Assembly: GCF_018383585.1 (NCBI RefSeq) | Contig: NZ_JAHAMK010000033.1 | Coordinates: 48,360-83,529 of the forward strand | Direction of reading: 5' to 3' | DNA length: 35,170 nucleotides | Origin: Microvirga sp. 3-52 | Lineage (GTDB): Bacteria; Pseudomonadota; Alphaproteobacteria; Rhizobiales; Beijerinckiaceae | In this document: positions 24,152-31,731 of the stretch, piece after piece | Position numbering within the stretch: the stretch's first letter is position 1 | Layout: each line of letters begins with the position of its first letter | Translations under genes and position numbers: made by a program | Notes under the pieces: generated by a model | Told to the model about the DNA's origin: nothing | The model's input: the letters and a program-made list of their open reading frames with translations, nothing else | Database searches by the model: none

Positions 24152-24369
24152 GAAGGCTCTGCCCCGTTCAAAATCGCTTCCGATCAAGGATAGCGAGCTC
24201 GTATCCTTTGTAACGAGGCCATGTCTACTCCCGTTGGCTCAGGGCCGTCCACGGATTTCCTGCCGCAAAGCCGCCTCTCCCCAGCCAGGTGGTCTTAGAC
24301 TGGTTGATGACCGCCGTCGTGGCGCAATGCCCCGTTGCCGTTCACCAAGCCCCGTGCTACCGCGCGGCC

Positions 24370-25041
24370 ATGACACGCCCGCTTCTCATCGCCCCCTCCA
24401 TCCTGGCCTCCGACTTTTCAAAGCTCGGGGAGGAAATCCGCGCCATCGACGCCGCCGGTGCGGACTGGATCCACATCGACGTGATGGACGGGCATTTCGT
24501 GCCGAACATCACCATCGGTCCCGATGTGGTGAAGGCGCTGCGTCCTCATACGTCCAAGCCCTTCGACGTTCACCTGATGATCGCCCCGGTCGATCCCTAT
24601 CTCGAAGCCTTCGCCAAGGCCGGCGCGGACATCATCAGCATCCATGCCGAGGCCGGGCCGCACCTTCACCGCTCGCTCCAGACCATCCGCAAGCTCGGGA
24701 AGAAGGCCGGAATCGTCCTCAATCCCGGCACTCATGAGGGCTCGATCGAGCCCGTGATCGACGATATCGACCTGATCCTGCTGATGACGGTCAATCCCGG
24801 CTTCGGCGGGCAGGCCTTCATCCCCTCGGTCTGCACCAAGCTGCGCCGGATCAAGGAAATGGTCGGCGACCGGAACGTCGATATCGAGATCGACGGCGGC
24901 GTGACCGCCGAGACCGCGCCACTGGTGGCCGAAGCCGGAGCCAACGTGCTCGTCGCCGGCTCCGCCACCTTCAAGGGCGGCCCCTCGGCCTACGCAACCA
25001 ACATGGCGGCCATTCGCGAGGCGGCGGCAAAGGCGCGTTGA
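24370..25041 (+). CDS. rpe: Ribulose-phosphate 3-epimerase
   Basis: A 223-residue TIM-barrel enzyme interconverting ribulose 5-phosphate and xylulose 5-phosphate, in the pentose phosphate and Calvin pathways. Visible active-site residues are H35 and D37 in [13 protein letters not shown]68 in DVHLM, and D175 in EIDGGV; the phosphate-binding VNPGFGGQ lies at 141-148. Length is normal. The ATG at 24370 starts the conserved [13 protein letters not shown] segment; the frame is open back to 24289, but those 27 residues are unlike the family. It precedes purB by 58 bp on the same strand. No Calvin-cycle genes flank it. Confidence 0.95.
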   Translation: MTRPLLIAPSILASDFSKLGEEIRAIDAAGADWIHIDVMDGHFVPNITIGPDVVKALRPHTSKPFDVHLMIAPVDPYLEAFAKAGADIISIHAEAGPHLHRSLQTIRKLGKKAGIVLNPGTHEGSIEPVIDDIDLILLMTVNPGFGGQAFIPSVCTKLRRIKEMVGDRNVDIEIDGGVTAETAPLVAEAGANVLVAGSATFKGGPSAYATNMAAIREAAAKAR

Positions 25042-25099
25042 GATCACGGGGTGATCGTGCTACCGCGCGGGCATATCACCCGCGTGGAAGTGGAAAGCC

Positions 25100-26413
25100 A
25101 TGATCCCCCGTTACAGCCGTCCCGAGATGGTGGCCATCTGGTCGCCGGAAACCAAGTTCCGCATCTGGTTCGAGATCGAGGCCCACGCCACTACGGCTCT
25201 GGCCAATCTCGGCGTCGTTCCCAAGGAAGCGGCGGAAACGGTCTGGGAGAAGGGCTCCAAGGCCACCTTCGACGTGGAGCGGATCGACGCCATCGAGCGT
25301 GAGGTCAAGCACGACGTCATCGCCTTCCTCACCCATCTGGCCGAAATCGTCGGTCCCGAGGCTCGCTTCGTCCACCAGGGCATGACCTCCTCGGACGTGC
25401 TCGACACCACCTTCAACGTGCAGCTCGCCCGGGCCTCGGACCTGCTGCTGCGCGATCTCGAGCAACTCCTCGCCGCCATCAAGCGCCGGGCCTTCGAGCA
25501 CAAGATGACGCCCACCATCGGCCGCTCCCACGGCATCCACGCCGAGCCCACCACCTTCGGCCTCAAGCTTGCCCAGGCTTACGCAGAATTCGAGCGCTGC
25601 AAGGTCCGGCTGATCGAGGCGCAGCGGGAGATCTCCACCTGCGCCATCTCGGGCGCCGTCGGAACCTTCGCCAACATCGACCCGAGCGTCGAGGAATACG
25701 TGGCCGAGCAGATGGGCCTGTCCGTCGAGCCGGTCTCGACCCAGGTGATCCCGCGCGACCGGCACGCCATGTACTTCGCGACGCTCGGCGTCATCGCCTC
25801 GTCCATCGAGCGGCTGGCCACGGAGGTGCGCCACCTGCAGCGCAGCGAGGTTCTGGAGGCGGAAGAGTTCTTCTCGGCGGGCCAGAAGGGCTCGTCCGCC
25901 ATGCCGCACAAGCGCAATCCGGTGCTCACCGAAAACCTGACGGGCCTTGCCCGCATGGTCCGGGCCTATGCCATCCCGGCTATGGAGAACGTGGCGCTCT
26001 GGCACGAGCGGGACATCTCCCATTCCTCCGTGGAGCGCATGATCGGACCCGACGCCACCGTGACCCTGGACTTCGCGCTCGCCCGGCTTACCAACGTCAT
26101 CGACAAGCTCGTGGTCTACCCGGAGAACATGCAGAAGAACCTGGACCGCCTCGGCGGCCTCGTTCACTCGCAGCGGGTTCTCCTGGCCCTGACCCAGAAG
26201 GGCGCCTCCCGCGAGGACGCCTATCGGCTCGTCCAGCGCAACGCCATGCCTGTCTGGCGCGGCGAAGGCGACTTCCTCACCCTTCTGAAGAACGATTCCG
26301 ACGTAACGAAGTACCTGTCGGCGGACGAGATCGCGGCGTGCTTCGACCTTGGCTACCACTATAAGCATGTGGATACGATCTTCACGCGGGTCTTCGGCGC
26401 AGGCGGCGCATAG
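25100..26413 (+). CDS. purB: Adenylosuccinate lyase
   Basis: A 437-residue member of the fumarase/aspartase superfamily catalysing two steps of purine synthesis: SAICAR to AICAR plus fumarate, and adenylosuccinate to AMP plus fumarate. The superfamily signature GSSAMPHKRNP is at 264-274, with its flexible-loop serine S265. The catalytic His region GRSHGIHAEP lies at 141-150, and TSSDVLDT at 97-103. Length and the MIPRYSRPEMVAIWSPETKF start are typical of the short (Bacillus-like) PurB form common in alphaproteobacteria. The ATG at 25100 follows a purine-rich GGAAGTGGAAAG. The next gene follows after a repeat. Confidence 0.96.
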   Translation: MIPRYSRPEMVAIWSPETKFRIWFEIEAHATTALANLGVVPKEAAETVWEKGSKATFDVERIDAIEREVKHDVIAFLTHLAEIVGPEARFVHQGMTSSDVLDTTFNVQLARASDLLLRDLEQLLAAIKRRAFEHKMTPTIGRSHGIHAEPTTFGLKLAQAYAEFERCKVRLIEAQREISTCAISGAVGTFANIDPSVEEYVAEQMGLSVEPVSTQVIPRDRHAMYFATLGVIASSIERLATEVRHLQRSEVLEAEEFFSAGQKGSSAMPHKRNPVLTENLTGLARMVRAYAIPAMENVALWHERDISHSSVERMIGPDATVTLDFALARLTNVIDKLVVYPENMQKNLDRLGGLVHSQRVLLALTQKGASREDAYRLVQRNAMPVWRGEGDFLTLLKNDSDVTKYLSADEIAACFDLGYHYKHVDTIFTRVFGAGGA

Positions 26414-26458
26414 CTGGGGGCTGGAAATATTTCCGCAATGAGCAAGAATCCCTGCTAG

Positions 26459-26561
26459 GCATCGGACCCGAAAGTGGATTCCACTTTCGGGGTTCATCCC
26501 GATGCCTCTTTGAAGAGCGCATCGTCCGGGACGGCAAACCGGGCCACTTTTCCGCACGATG
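26459..26561. repeat. ~105-bp dispersed repeat, copy C
   Basis: Starts GCATCGGACCCGAAAGTGGA, with an inner GTGGATTCCAC palindrome, and ends CCACTTTTCCGCACGATG. It is the reverse complement of 8672-8777 in layout, with ends over 85% alike by eye and a looser middle. It fills most of the purB-to-methyltransferase gap. Its terminal CGATGCG provides an in-frame ATG (26559) for the next gene, which is why that start is not used. Confidence 0.75.
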
Positions 26562-26594
26562 CGTTGGGCGATCAACGGCGCGGGGATTGTTGCC

Positions 26595-27848
26595 ATGCTG
26601 TCGGAGAAGCTTCTCGATCTTGCATTCACGCGGGCCGTGAGACACGGTTCTCTGGAGATGACGACGGCCGGTGGCCAGCGTTTCACCTTCGGCGACGGGA
26701 CTGAACCCCGGGTCTCGATCCGCTTCACGGACGCCGCGGCCCAGATGGCCCTCTGCCTCCATCCGGAACTGAAGCTCGGTGAGTTGTTCGTGGACGGTCG
26801 CCTCGTCATCGAGAACGGCACCATCCTCGACCTGCTCCAGCTCCTCCTTCAGGAAACCCATGGGGAACTCGACGAGCTCCCTCTCCATCGCCTGCGCAAG
26901 ATCCGTGCCAAGATGATGCGCCGCGCCGAAAACAACGCGGCGCGGTCCAAGCGCAACGTCGCCCACCATTATGACCTCGACGGCCGGCTTTATTCCCTCT
27001 TCCTCGACAGCGACCGCCAATATTCATGCGCCTATTTCGACCATCCGGACGTGAGCCTCGAAGAGGCCCAGATGGCCAAGAAACGGCACATCGCGGCCAA
27101 GCTGCTGGTCGATCCAGGCCATAGCGTCCTGGATATCGGCTCGGGCTGGGGTGGCATGGGGCTCTATCTGGCTCAGGTGGCCGGAGCGGGCTCGGTCAAA
27201 GGCGTCACCCTCTCCGAAGAACAGCTCGAGGTCTCACGCAAGCGATCCGCCACCGCCTGTCTTCAGGACCGGGTGCACTTCGACCTTCAGGATTACCGCA
27301 CCACGAAGGGCTCGTTCGACCGGATCGTCTCGGTGGGCATGTTCGAGCATGTGGGCCTGCCCTCCTACGACGCCTATTTTCAAACCTGCCGGAGCCTCTT
27401 GAAGGAGGACGGGGTCATGCTCCTCCACACCATCGGGCGTTCGGGCACGCCCTATCCGACCAATCCCTGGATCACCAAGTACATCTTCCCCGGCGGGCAC
27501 CTGCCCGTGCTGTCGGAGATGATGCCCGCGATCGAGCGCGCGGGCTTGGTGGTGACGGATATCGAGATCCTGCGCCTGCACTATGCCTACACGTTGAAGG
27601 CTTGGCGCGAGCGCTTCATGGCTCACCGGGAGGAGGTGCTGCGCCTCTACGACGAGCGCTTCTGCCGGATGTGGGAATGCTACCTCGCCATGTCCGAATC
27701 CGCCTTCCGCTGGCAGGACGCGGTGGTGTTCCAGCTCCAGCTCGCCCGGCGCAACGACGTCGTGCCCCTGACCCGCGATTATATCGCGGAGCGGGAGGCC
27801 GCCCTGAAGGAGGCGGAGCAGAACATGGAGTTGAAGCGGAGCGCTTGA
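26595..27848 (+). CDS. Cyclopropane-fatty-acyl-phospholipid synthase family methyltransferase
   Basis: A 417-residue SAM-dependent enzyme of the CFA synthase (CmaS) family, which adds a methylene bridge across the double bond of unsaturated acyl chains in membrane phospholipids. An N-terminal lipid-binding domain (about 1-120) precedes the methyltransferase domain, with the family lead-in NVAHHYDLDGRLYSLFLDSD and the SAM motif LDIGSGWGG at 179-187. VSVGMFEHVG and the HTIGRS segment follow. I start at the ATG at 26595; the earlier ATG at 26559 lies at the end of a repeat. Length and sequence fit the family, but several paralogues usually exist, so I do not assign cfa. The next ORF starts 31 bp later. 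Confidence 0.9.
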   Translation: MLSEKLLDLAFTRAVRHGSLEMTTAGGQRFTFGDGTEPRVSIRFTDAAAQMALCLHPELKLGELFVDGRLVIENGTILDLLQLLLQETHGELDELPLHRLRKIRAKMMRRAENNAARSKRNVAHHYDLDGRLYSLFLDSDRQYSCAYFDHPDVSLEEAQMAKKRHIAAKLLVDPGHSVLDIGSGWGGMGLYLAQVAGAGSVKGVTLSEEQLEVSRKRSATACLQDRVHFDLQDYRTTKGSFDRIVSVGMFEHVGLPSYDAYFQTCRSLLKEDGVMLLHTIGRSGTPYPTNPWITKYIFPGGHLPVLSEMMPAIERAGLVVTDIEILRLHYAYTLKAWRERFMAHREEVLRLYDERFCRMWECYLAMSESAFRWQDAVVFQLQLARRNDVVPLTRDYIAEREAALKEAEQNMELKRSA

Positions 27849-27879
27849 ACCGGTGGGGGTGGGTCTTTATCTCCGAGGC

Positions 27880-28431
27880 ATGAAAACCTCCGATTGCGAC
27901 ATCCTCATCGTTCCAGGCCACACGAATTCCGGCGAAGACCACTGGCAGAGCCGATGGGAGCGCCAGCTCTCGACCGCATGGCGGGTCGAGCAGGAGAACT
28001 GGGACGCTCCCAACAAGGACGCCTGGGTCGAGCGCATCGTGCGCGACGTGGAGCGGGCCAAGAAGCCCGTCGTGCTCGTCGGCCACAGCCTCGGGGTGCT
28101 GGCGATCGCCCATGCAGCGCCGAGGCTCGCGGGCGGCAAGGTCCGGGGCGCCTTCCTGGTCAGCCTGCCGGATGTGGAGAGGCCGGACTTCATCCCGGCC
28201 ATCGACCGGGCCTTCGCGCCGATCCCTCGCGAGCCTTTCCCCTTCCCGTCCATTCTCGTCGCCAGCCGAACCGATCCTCATTCCGACTACGCCAAGGCGG
28301 AAGACATCGCCTATGCCTGGGGCTCTGCCATCGTCGATGCGGGCGATGCGGGCCACCTCAACACGGAAAGCGGCCATGGGCCCTGGCCTGAGGGGCTGAT
28401 GCGCTTTGCCGGATTCCTGAAACGGCTGTAA
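27880..28431 (+). CDS. Small serine hydrolase, RBBP9/YdeN family
   Basis: A 183-residue alpha/beta hydrolase of the RBBP9/YdeN type (DUF1234-like), short cytosolic serine hydrolases of unclear substrate. The nucleophile S70 is in VGHSLG. The acid D132 (SRTDPHSDY) and base H159 (AGDAGHLN) complete the catalytic triad at family positions. The N-terminal ILIVPGHTNSGEDHWQSRWE is the typical opening. Start at the ATG at 27880, with GAGG close upstream; an upstream in-frame GTG at 27853 is less likely. It follows the cyclopropane synthase homologue by 31 bp and may be in its transcript. Confidence 0.88.
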   Translation: MKTSDCDILIVPGHTNSGEDHWQSRWERQLSTAWRVEQENWDAPNKDAWVERIVRDVERAKKPVVLVGHSLGVLAIAHAAPRLAGGKVRGAFLVSLPDVERPDFIPAIDRAFAPIPREPFPFPSILVASRTDPHSDYAKAEDIAYAWGSAIVDAGDAGHLNTESGHGPWPEGLMRFAGFLKRL

Positions 28432-28535
28432 GGGCCCGCCCTTTATCCACATGACGAAAAGTTCATGCGCCAGTCACCTGAGGGAGAGCAGGATCGGAGC
28501 AATCTAATCCTATCGCCACCACGGAGGATACTCGC

Positions 28536-29114
28536 ATGAAGACCCTTGCCACCATCGCTCTCGCTGCCCTGCTGGCCGGCTCCGGCACATATGCCATGGC
28601 GCAGCAGAATCCTGCTCCGGATGCGCCGGCGGCCTCCCAGGATCAAGGGCGACAGGATCGCCGTCCGCGCATGAGCCAGGACGATTTCAACCGCCTCGTC
28701 GACGCCCGCGTTGCCTCGATCAAAGCCGGCTTGAAGCTTTCCGGCGACCAGGAGCGTCTCTGGGCGCCCGTGGAGACGGCCATCCGCACCTCCGCGACCG
28801 AGCGCTTTACCCGCTTCGAACAGCGCCCGACCCGCGAGCAGCGCCAGTCCGCGGACTTCATGCAGCGCCTCGAACGGCGTAGCAGCATGAGGACGGAGGG
28901 CGCCCAGCGCTCGGCCGCCCTCACCACCGCCCTGCGCCCTCTCTGGGACACCTTCAGCGAAGACCAGAAGCGGATTGCACCGCGCCTCCTGCGTGAGGCC
29001 GTCGATTCCGATGGCCCACGCTGGAACGAGCGCGGCGGGCGCCGCGGCCACGGCCGTGATCATCATCGCATGGGAATGCATCAGGGCGGCCCCCGCGGTC
29101 CCGTGCAGCAATAA
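28536..29114 (+). CDS. Periplasmic Spy/LTXXQ-like protein
   Basis: A 192-residue exported protein. The signal peptide MKTLATIALAALLAGSGTYA ends at MAQ/QNP. The Gln/Asp/Arg-rich mature region carries one clear helical repeat of the LTXXQ (Spy/CpxP-like) type: RVASIKAGLKLSGDQERLWAPVETAIR (56-82). A second is less exact: LRPLWDTFSEDQKRIAPRL (about 133-151). The C-terminus is Gly/Arg/His-rich (HGRDHHRMGMHQGG), which could bind metal. Spy and CpxP are envelope-stress chaperones; members in this group of bacteria are uncharacterised. The ATG follows GGAGG by eight bases. The gene has its own downstream hairpin and converges on the DUF6065 gene. Confidence 0.8.
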   Translation: MKTLATIALAALLAGSGTYAMAQQNPAPDAPAASQDQGRQDRRPRMSQDDFNRLVDARVASIKAGLKLSGDQERLWAPVETAIRTSATERFTRFEQRPTREQRQSADFMQRLERRSSMRTEGAQRSAALTTALRPLWDTFSEDQKRIAPRLLREAVDSDGPRWNERGGRRGHGRDHHRMGMHQGGPRGPVQQ

Positions 29115-29125
29115 CGACCGACAGC

Positions 29126-29152
29126 AAAAAGGCCGCCCGATGGGCGGCCTTA
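29126..29152 (-). terminator. Bidirectional terminator T1, overlapping the DUF6065 stop
   Basis: AAGGCCGCCC, three bases, GGGCGGCCTT, with AAAAA on the left. In the minus direction it is a 10-bp stem followed by T5, and its first bases are part of the DUF6065 stop codon. In the plus direction it also follows the Spy-like gene by 14 bp. Confidence 0.8.
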
Positions 29153-29947
29153 ATCCTGATTCGGCTCTCTCAGCCTACGTCTTGTGAGATGATAGCTCGG
29201 CCGCCCTTTGAGGTTAGGCCCCTCACCCCGAATATAGTGGCGCTGCCAACCCTGCTTGAGTGTCTCCGGGTCTTTTGCAGCGAGCCTCGCAAGGAATTCC
29301 TTGCGGGACAGAGTCCATGCCCCGTGAGCAGCCTTGAGATCGGGATCGTCGTCGAGACTGGCGATTCTGGGACTAACGTTATCAAGCTGCGCATGCGGAA
29401 CCAACGTGATAAAGCAAAAGGGCTCGCCTGCCTCGAACTGAATCGTGCAGGGCCGAGTAAAGCGCCAGTTCATTGTGAAGGGCATCGGCAACCAGTCCGT
29501 TTCGACAAGGCCATCAAGAGGCATGATTCCATCTTTGACGAAGTTGGGGCTTCCTCGCGCCCAGACAGCCCAGCCGGGATTGGTACGAAAGAGATAACCC
29601 GGCTGGAATGTGATTGCACCTTCCCCAAAATGCGGCCGGGCAAATCGAACATGTTCATTGTTAGGTGATTGCAAGGTGACGCCGTTGGGCGCCGAATCGC
29701 CGTTCCAGGTCGCACTGAAGGCACACGGGGAGAGGATTTCCCAGCCACTCGCGTTAGCAATCGACAGCGGGGTGCAACGATAGGCGAAACGCTGAACCGT
29801 CTCGTCCATCCAGCGCCGTTCTGAGCCCCCTGGAATGATTGCTGGCGGATTATTTTTGAGGCGGTAGCAAGTAAGCTCCGGCGGGTCGAGGCGATTATCA
29901 GCCTTGTCATTGGTGTCCACGATCTGATCGACCACTTTATCCTGCAT
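29150..29947 (-). CDS. DUF6065 family protein, GC-poor relative to neighbours
   Basis: A 265-residue soluble protein with no signal peptide or membrane segment. I associate it with the DUF6065 family from the ELTCYRL.NNPPAIIPG, RRWMDETVQRFAYRCTPLSI and NASGWEILSP wording; no activity is known to me. Trp and aromatic residues are abundant (GWAVWARGSPNF, TDWLPMPFTMNWRFTRP). My hand count gives about 57% GC over 29161-29940, against about 63% in purB lines, and the 5' part has ATTATTTTTGAG. Codon choice is therefore unlike its neighbours, which suggests later acquisition. It is bracketed by two similar terminator hairpins. Confidence 0.78.
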   Translation of the reverse strand: MQDKVVDQIVDTNDKADNRLDPPELTCYRLKNNPPAIIPGGSERRWMDETVQRFAYRCTPLSIANASGWEILSPCAFSATWNGDSAPNGVTLQSPNNEHVRFARPHFGEGAITFQPGYLFRTNPGWAVWARGSPNFVKDGIMPLDGLVETDWLPMPFTMNWRFTRPCTIQFEAGEPFCFITLVPHAQLDNVSPRIASLDDDPDLKAAHGAWTLSRKEFLARLAAKDPETLKQGWQRHYIRGEGPNLKGRPSYHLTRRRLREPNQD

Positions 29948-29961
29948 TACCCCTCCAATGA

Positions 29962-29990
29962 AAAAGGCCGCCCTCGCGGGCGGCCTTTTG
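29962..29990 (-). terminator. Rho-independent terminator T2 of rpsD
   Basis: AAAAGGCCGCCC, four-base loop, GGGCGGCCTTTT: a perfect 12-bp stem followed in the minus direction by T5, 23 bp after the rpsD stop. Its GGCCGCCC/GGGCGGCC core is the same as in T1. Confidence 0.9.
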
Positions 29991-30013
29991 ATCTTGCGAA
30001 GACTACTCGCGGA

Positions 30014-30631
30014 TTAGCGCGAATAGAACTCAATTACAAGATTCGGTTCCATCTGGACCGGGTACGGCACTTCCGACAGGGTCGGGATGCGCGTCACGCG
30101 GGCCGTCATCTTGGAATGATCGACCTCGATGTAGTCCGGAACGTCACGCTCGGCGAGCTGGCTCGCCACGAGGACGACTTCGAGCTGCTTCGACTTGTCC
30201 TTCACCTCGATCACATCGCCGGCCTTCACCTGATAGCTCGGGATGTTCACGCGGCGGCCGTTGACCTTCACGTGACCATGGTTGACGAACTGACGGGCGG
30301 CGAAGGGGGTTGCGACGAACTTCGCCCGGTACACGACCGCGTCGAGACGGCGCTCGAGCAGACCGACCAGGTTCTCACCGGAGTCGCCCTTCAGGCGGAT
30401 CGCCTCCGCGTAGTAGCGGCGGAACTGCTTCTCGGTGATGTTGGCGTAGTAGCCCTTGAGCTTCTGCTTGGCGCGCAGCTGCGTGCCGAAGTCGGACATC
30501 TTGCCCTTGCGGCGCTGGCCATGCTGGCCGGGACCGTATTCGCGGCGGTTCACAGGGCTCTTCGGGCGGCCCCAGATATTCTGACCCATGCGGCGGTCAA
30601 GCTTGTGCTTGGCCTGAATGCGCTTCGACAT
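30014..30631 (-). CDS. rpsD: 30S ribosomal protein S4
   Basis: A 205-residue S4, a primary 16S rRNA-binding protein that nucleates assembly of the small subunit. The start [20 protein letters not shown] and the [16 protein letters not shown] region are typical of alphaproteobacteria. The S4 RNA-binding domain covers about 94-155 ([20 protein letters not shown], then [20 protein letters not shown]). The ATG at 30631 is used; an in-frame ATG 24 codons earlier (30703) falls in the leader. It is a single-gene unit with its own promoter (30801-30829), a hairpin leader and terminator T2. Confidence 0.97.
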   Translation of the reverse strand: MSKRIQAKHKLDRRMGQNIWGRPKSPVNRREYGPGQHGQRRKGKMSDFGTQLRAKQKLKGYYANITEKQFRRYYAEAIRLKGDSGENLVGLLERRLDAVVYRAKFVATPFAARQFVNHGHVKVNGRRVNIPSYQVKAGDVIEVKDKSKQLEVVLVASQLAERDVPDYIEVDHSKMTARVTRIPTLSEVPYPVQMEPNLVIEFYSR

Positions 30632-30749
30632 CGCTGTTCCTCTTTGTTGTCGAATTTGCGAGGAACGCGCCCTCCTCTTCCCCTCATGCCCGAGGAGGCC
30701 CAATGGGCCGTCTCGAGGGACGGGACGACAGGCCGACTTGGAGCCGGGC

Positions 30750-30780
30750 CACGGGAGCGTAAAAAGTTACGCGGCCCGTG
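30750..30780 (-). promoter_or_regulatory. Leader hairpin of rpsD mRNA
   Basis: CACGGG/CCCGTG (30750-30755 with 30775-30780) and GCGTAA/TTACGC (30757-30762 with 30767-30772) stack into a 12-bp stem with a small 1x2 internal loop and a 4-base loop. It lies about 14-45 bases into the predicted 160-base leader. S4 represses its own operon by binding leader RNA in E. coli and Bacillus, so autoregulation is a reasonable inference; the stem is also compatible with mRNA protection. Confidence 0.45.
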
Positions 30781-30800
30781 AGGACCGCGCGAACGGGAGG

Positions 30801-30829
30801 CATTTAGACGGAAAAAGTGGGAAAGTCAA
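30801..30829 (-). promoter_or_regulatory. Sigma-70-type promoter of rpsD
   Basis: In transcript sense TTGACT, exactly 17 bases, TAAATG: five of six -35 bases and correct spacing, inside the 218-bp gap between the murI stop and the rpsD start. It would begin transcription near 30794, leaving a leader of about 160 bases. Confidence 0.62.
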
Positions 30830-30849
30830 TCAGAGACAAACCCATTCCC

Positions 30850-31722
30850 TCAGCCCGCGAGCAGCGGCATGTCCTCGACGGCTACGAGCGGCAGACCCCT
30901 GTCCTGCAGAGCTCCTCGGAGAGCGACGCTGATCCCTGCCCCGCTGGTGAACACGGCCATGGTCTCGTTCTCGTCGGCCTCGTGGCGGGGAACGGGCAGG
31001 CCGATCAGCTGCGCCACCCGCCGGGCGATCGCCGGAGCCGGATCGATCCAGGTGACGGGCCAGGGCGCCAGGGCCTGGAGGCGCGGGAGCAGCAGCGGGT
31101 AATGGGTGCAGCTCAGGGCCACGACATCGGTCCTGCCATCCGAGTCCTCGATGAAGCAGGGCCGAAGCTCCTCCAGCAGGTCCTCGTCCGATACGGGGCT
31201 GCCCGCAAGCTCCGCCTCTGCGAAGCCGGCGAGGCGGCGCGAGCCCACGAGATTGACCCTGCAGCCCGCCGCATAGGTCTCGATGAGGTCGCGGGTATAG
31301 TCCCGCACCACGGTGGCCGGGGTAGCGAGAACGGAGACATAGCCGGTCTGCGTCGTCCGGGCAGCCGGCTTGATCGCCGGAACGGTGCCGACAAACGGAA
31401 TGGAGAACCGTTCGCGCAGATAGGGAAGCACAACGGTCGACGCCGTGTTGCAGGCCACCACGACGATATCCGGATCATGAAGGCCGATCAGACGCTCCAT
31501 CACGGCCAGAACCCGCTCCGCCAGAACCGCCTCGCTCAGACGCCCGTAAGGAAATCCCGCATCGTCCGCCGCATAGACATAGCGCGCGTCCGGCCGAACC
31601 TTCAGGATCTCGGAGAAGACCGTGAGGCCACCGAGACCGGAATCGAAGACGAGGATGGTGGGGACAGGGGACGGCATGACGGCGGGATTATAGGTCGCCC
31701 CCGCCAGAAGATCGACACGCAT
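30850..31722 (-). CDS. murI: Glutamate racemase
   Basis: A 290-residue enzyme converting L- to D-glutamate for peptidoglycan. The two catalytic cysteines are visible in VVACNTASTV and ALSCTHYPLLLP, with the FDSGLGGLTV substrate loop near the start. The ATG at 31722 is preferred to an internal ATG at 31677, because AAGGG stands just upstream of it; that ribosome site overlaps the stop codon of the preceding hydrolase gene, so translation is probably coupled. The extra 15 N-terminal residues (MRVDLLAGATYNPAV) are unusual for MurI, so the shorter start remains possible. Confidence 0.94.
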   Translation of the reverse strand: MRVDLLAGATYNPAVMPSPVPTILVFDSGLGGLTVFSEILKVRPDARYVYAADDAGFPYGRLSEAVLAERVLAVMERLIGLHDPDIVVVACNTASTVVLPYLRERFSIPFVGTVPAIKPAARTTQTGYVSVLATPATVVRDYTRDLIETYAAGCRVNLVGSRRLAGFAEAELAGSPVSDEDLLEELRPCFIEDSDGRTDVVALSCTHYPLLLPRLQALAPWPVTWIDPAPAIARRVAQLIGLPVPRHEADENETMAVFTSGAGISVALRGALQDRGLPLVAVEDMPLLAG

Positions 31723-31731
31723 GACTAACCC

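Noticed and set aside
26559..26594. Upstream ATG for the cyclopropane synthase homologue
   Set aside because: The codon is the end of a dispersed repeat, so it is not an evolved start; the ATG at 26595 begins the family-like sequence.
25076..26824. A 582-codon open frame opposite purB
   Set aside because: It lies entirely opposite purB and its neighbour's 5' end; the translation is Arg/Gly/Val/His-rich with no domain, as GC-rich antisense frames usually are. purB has all its motifs.
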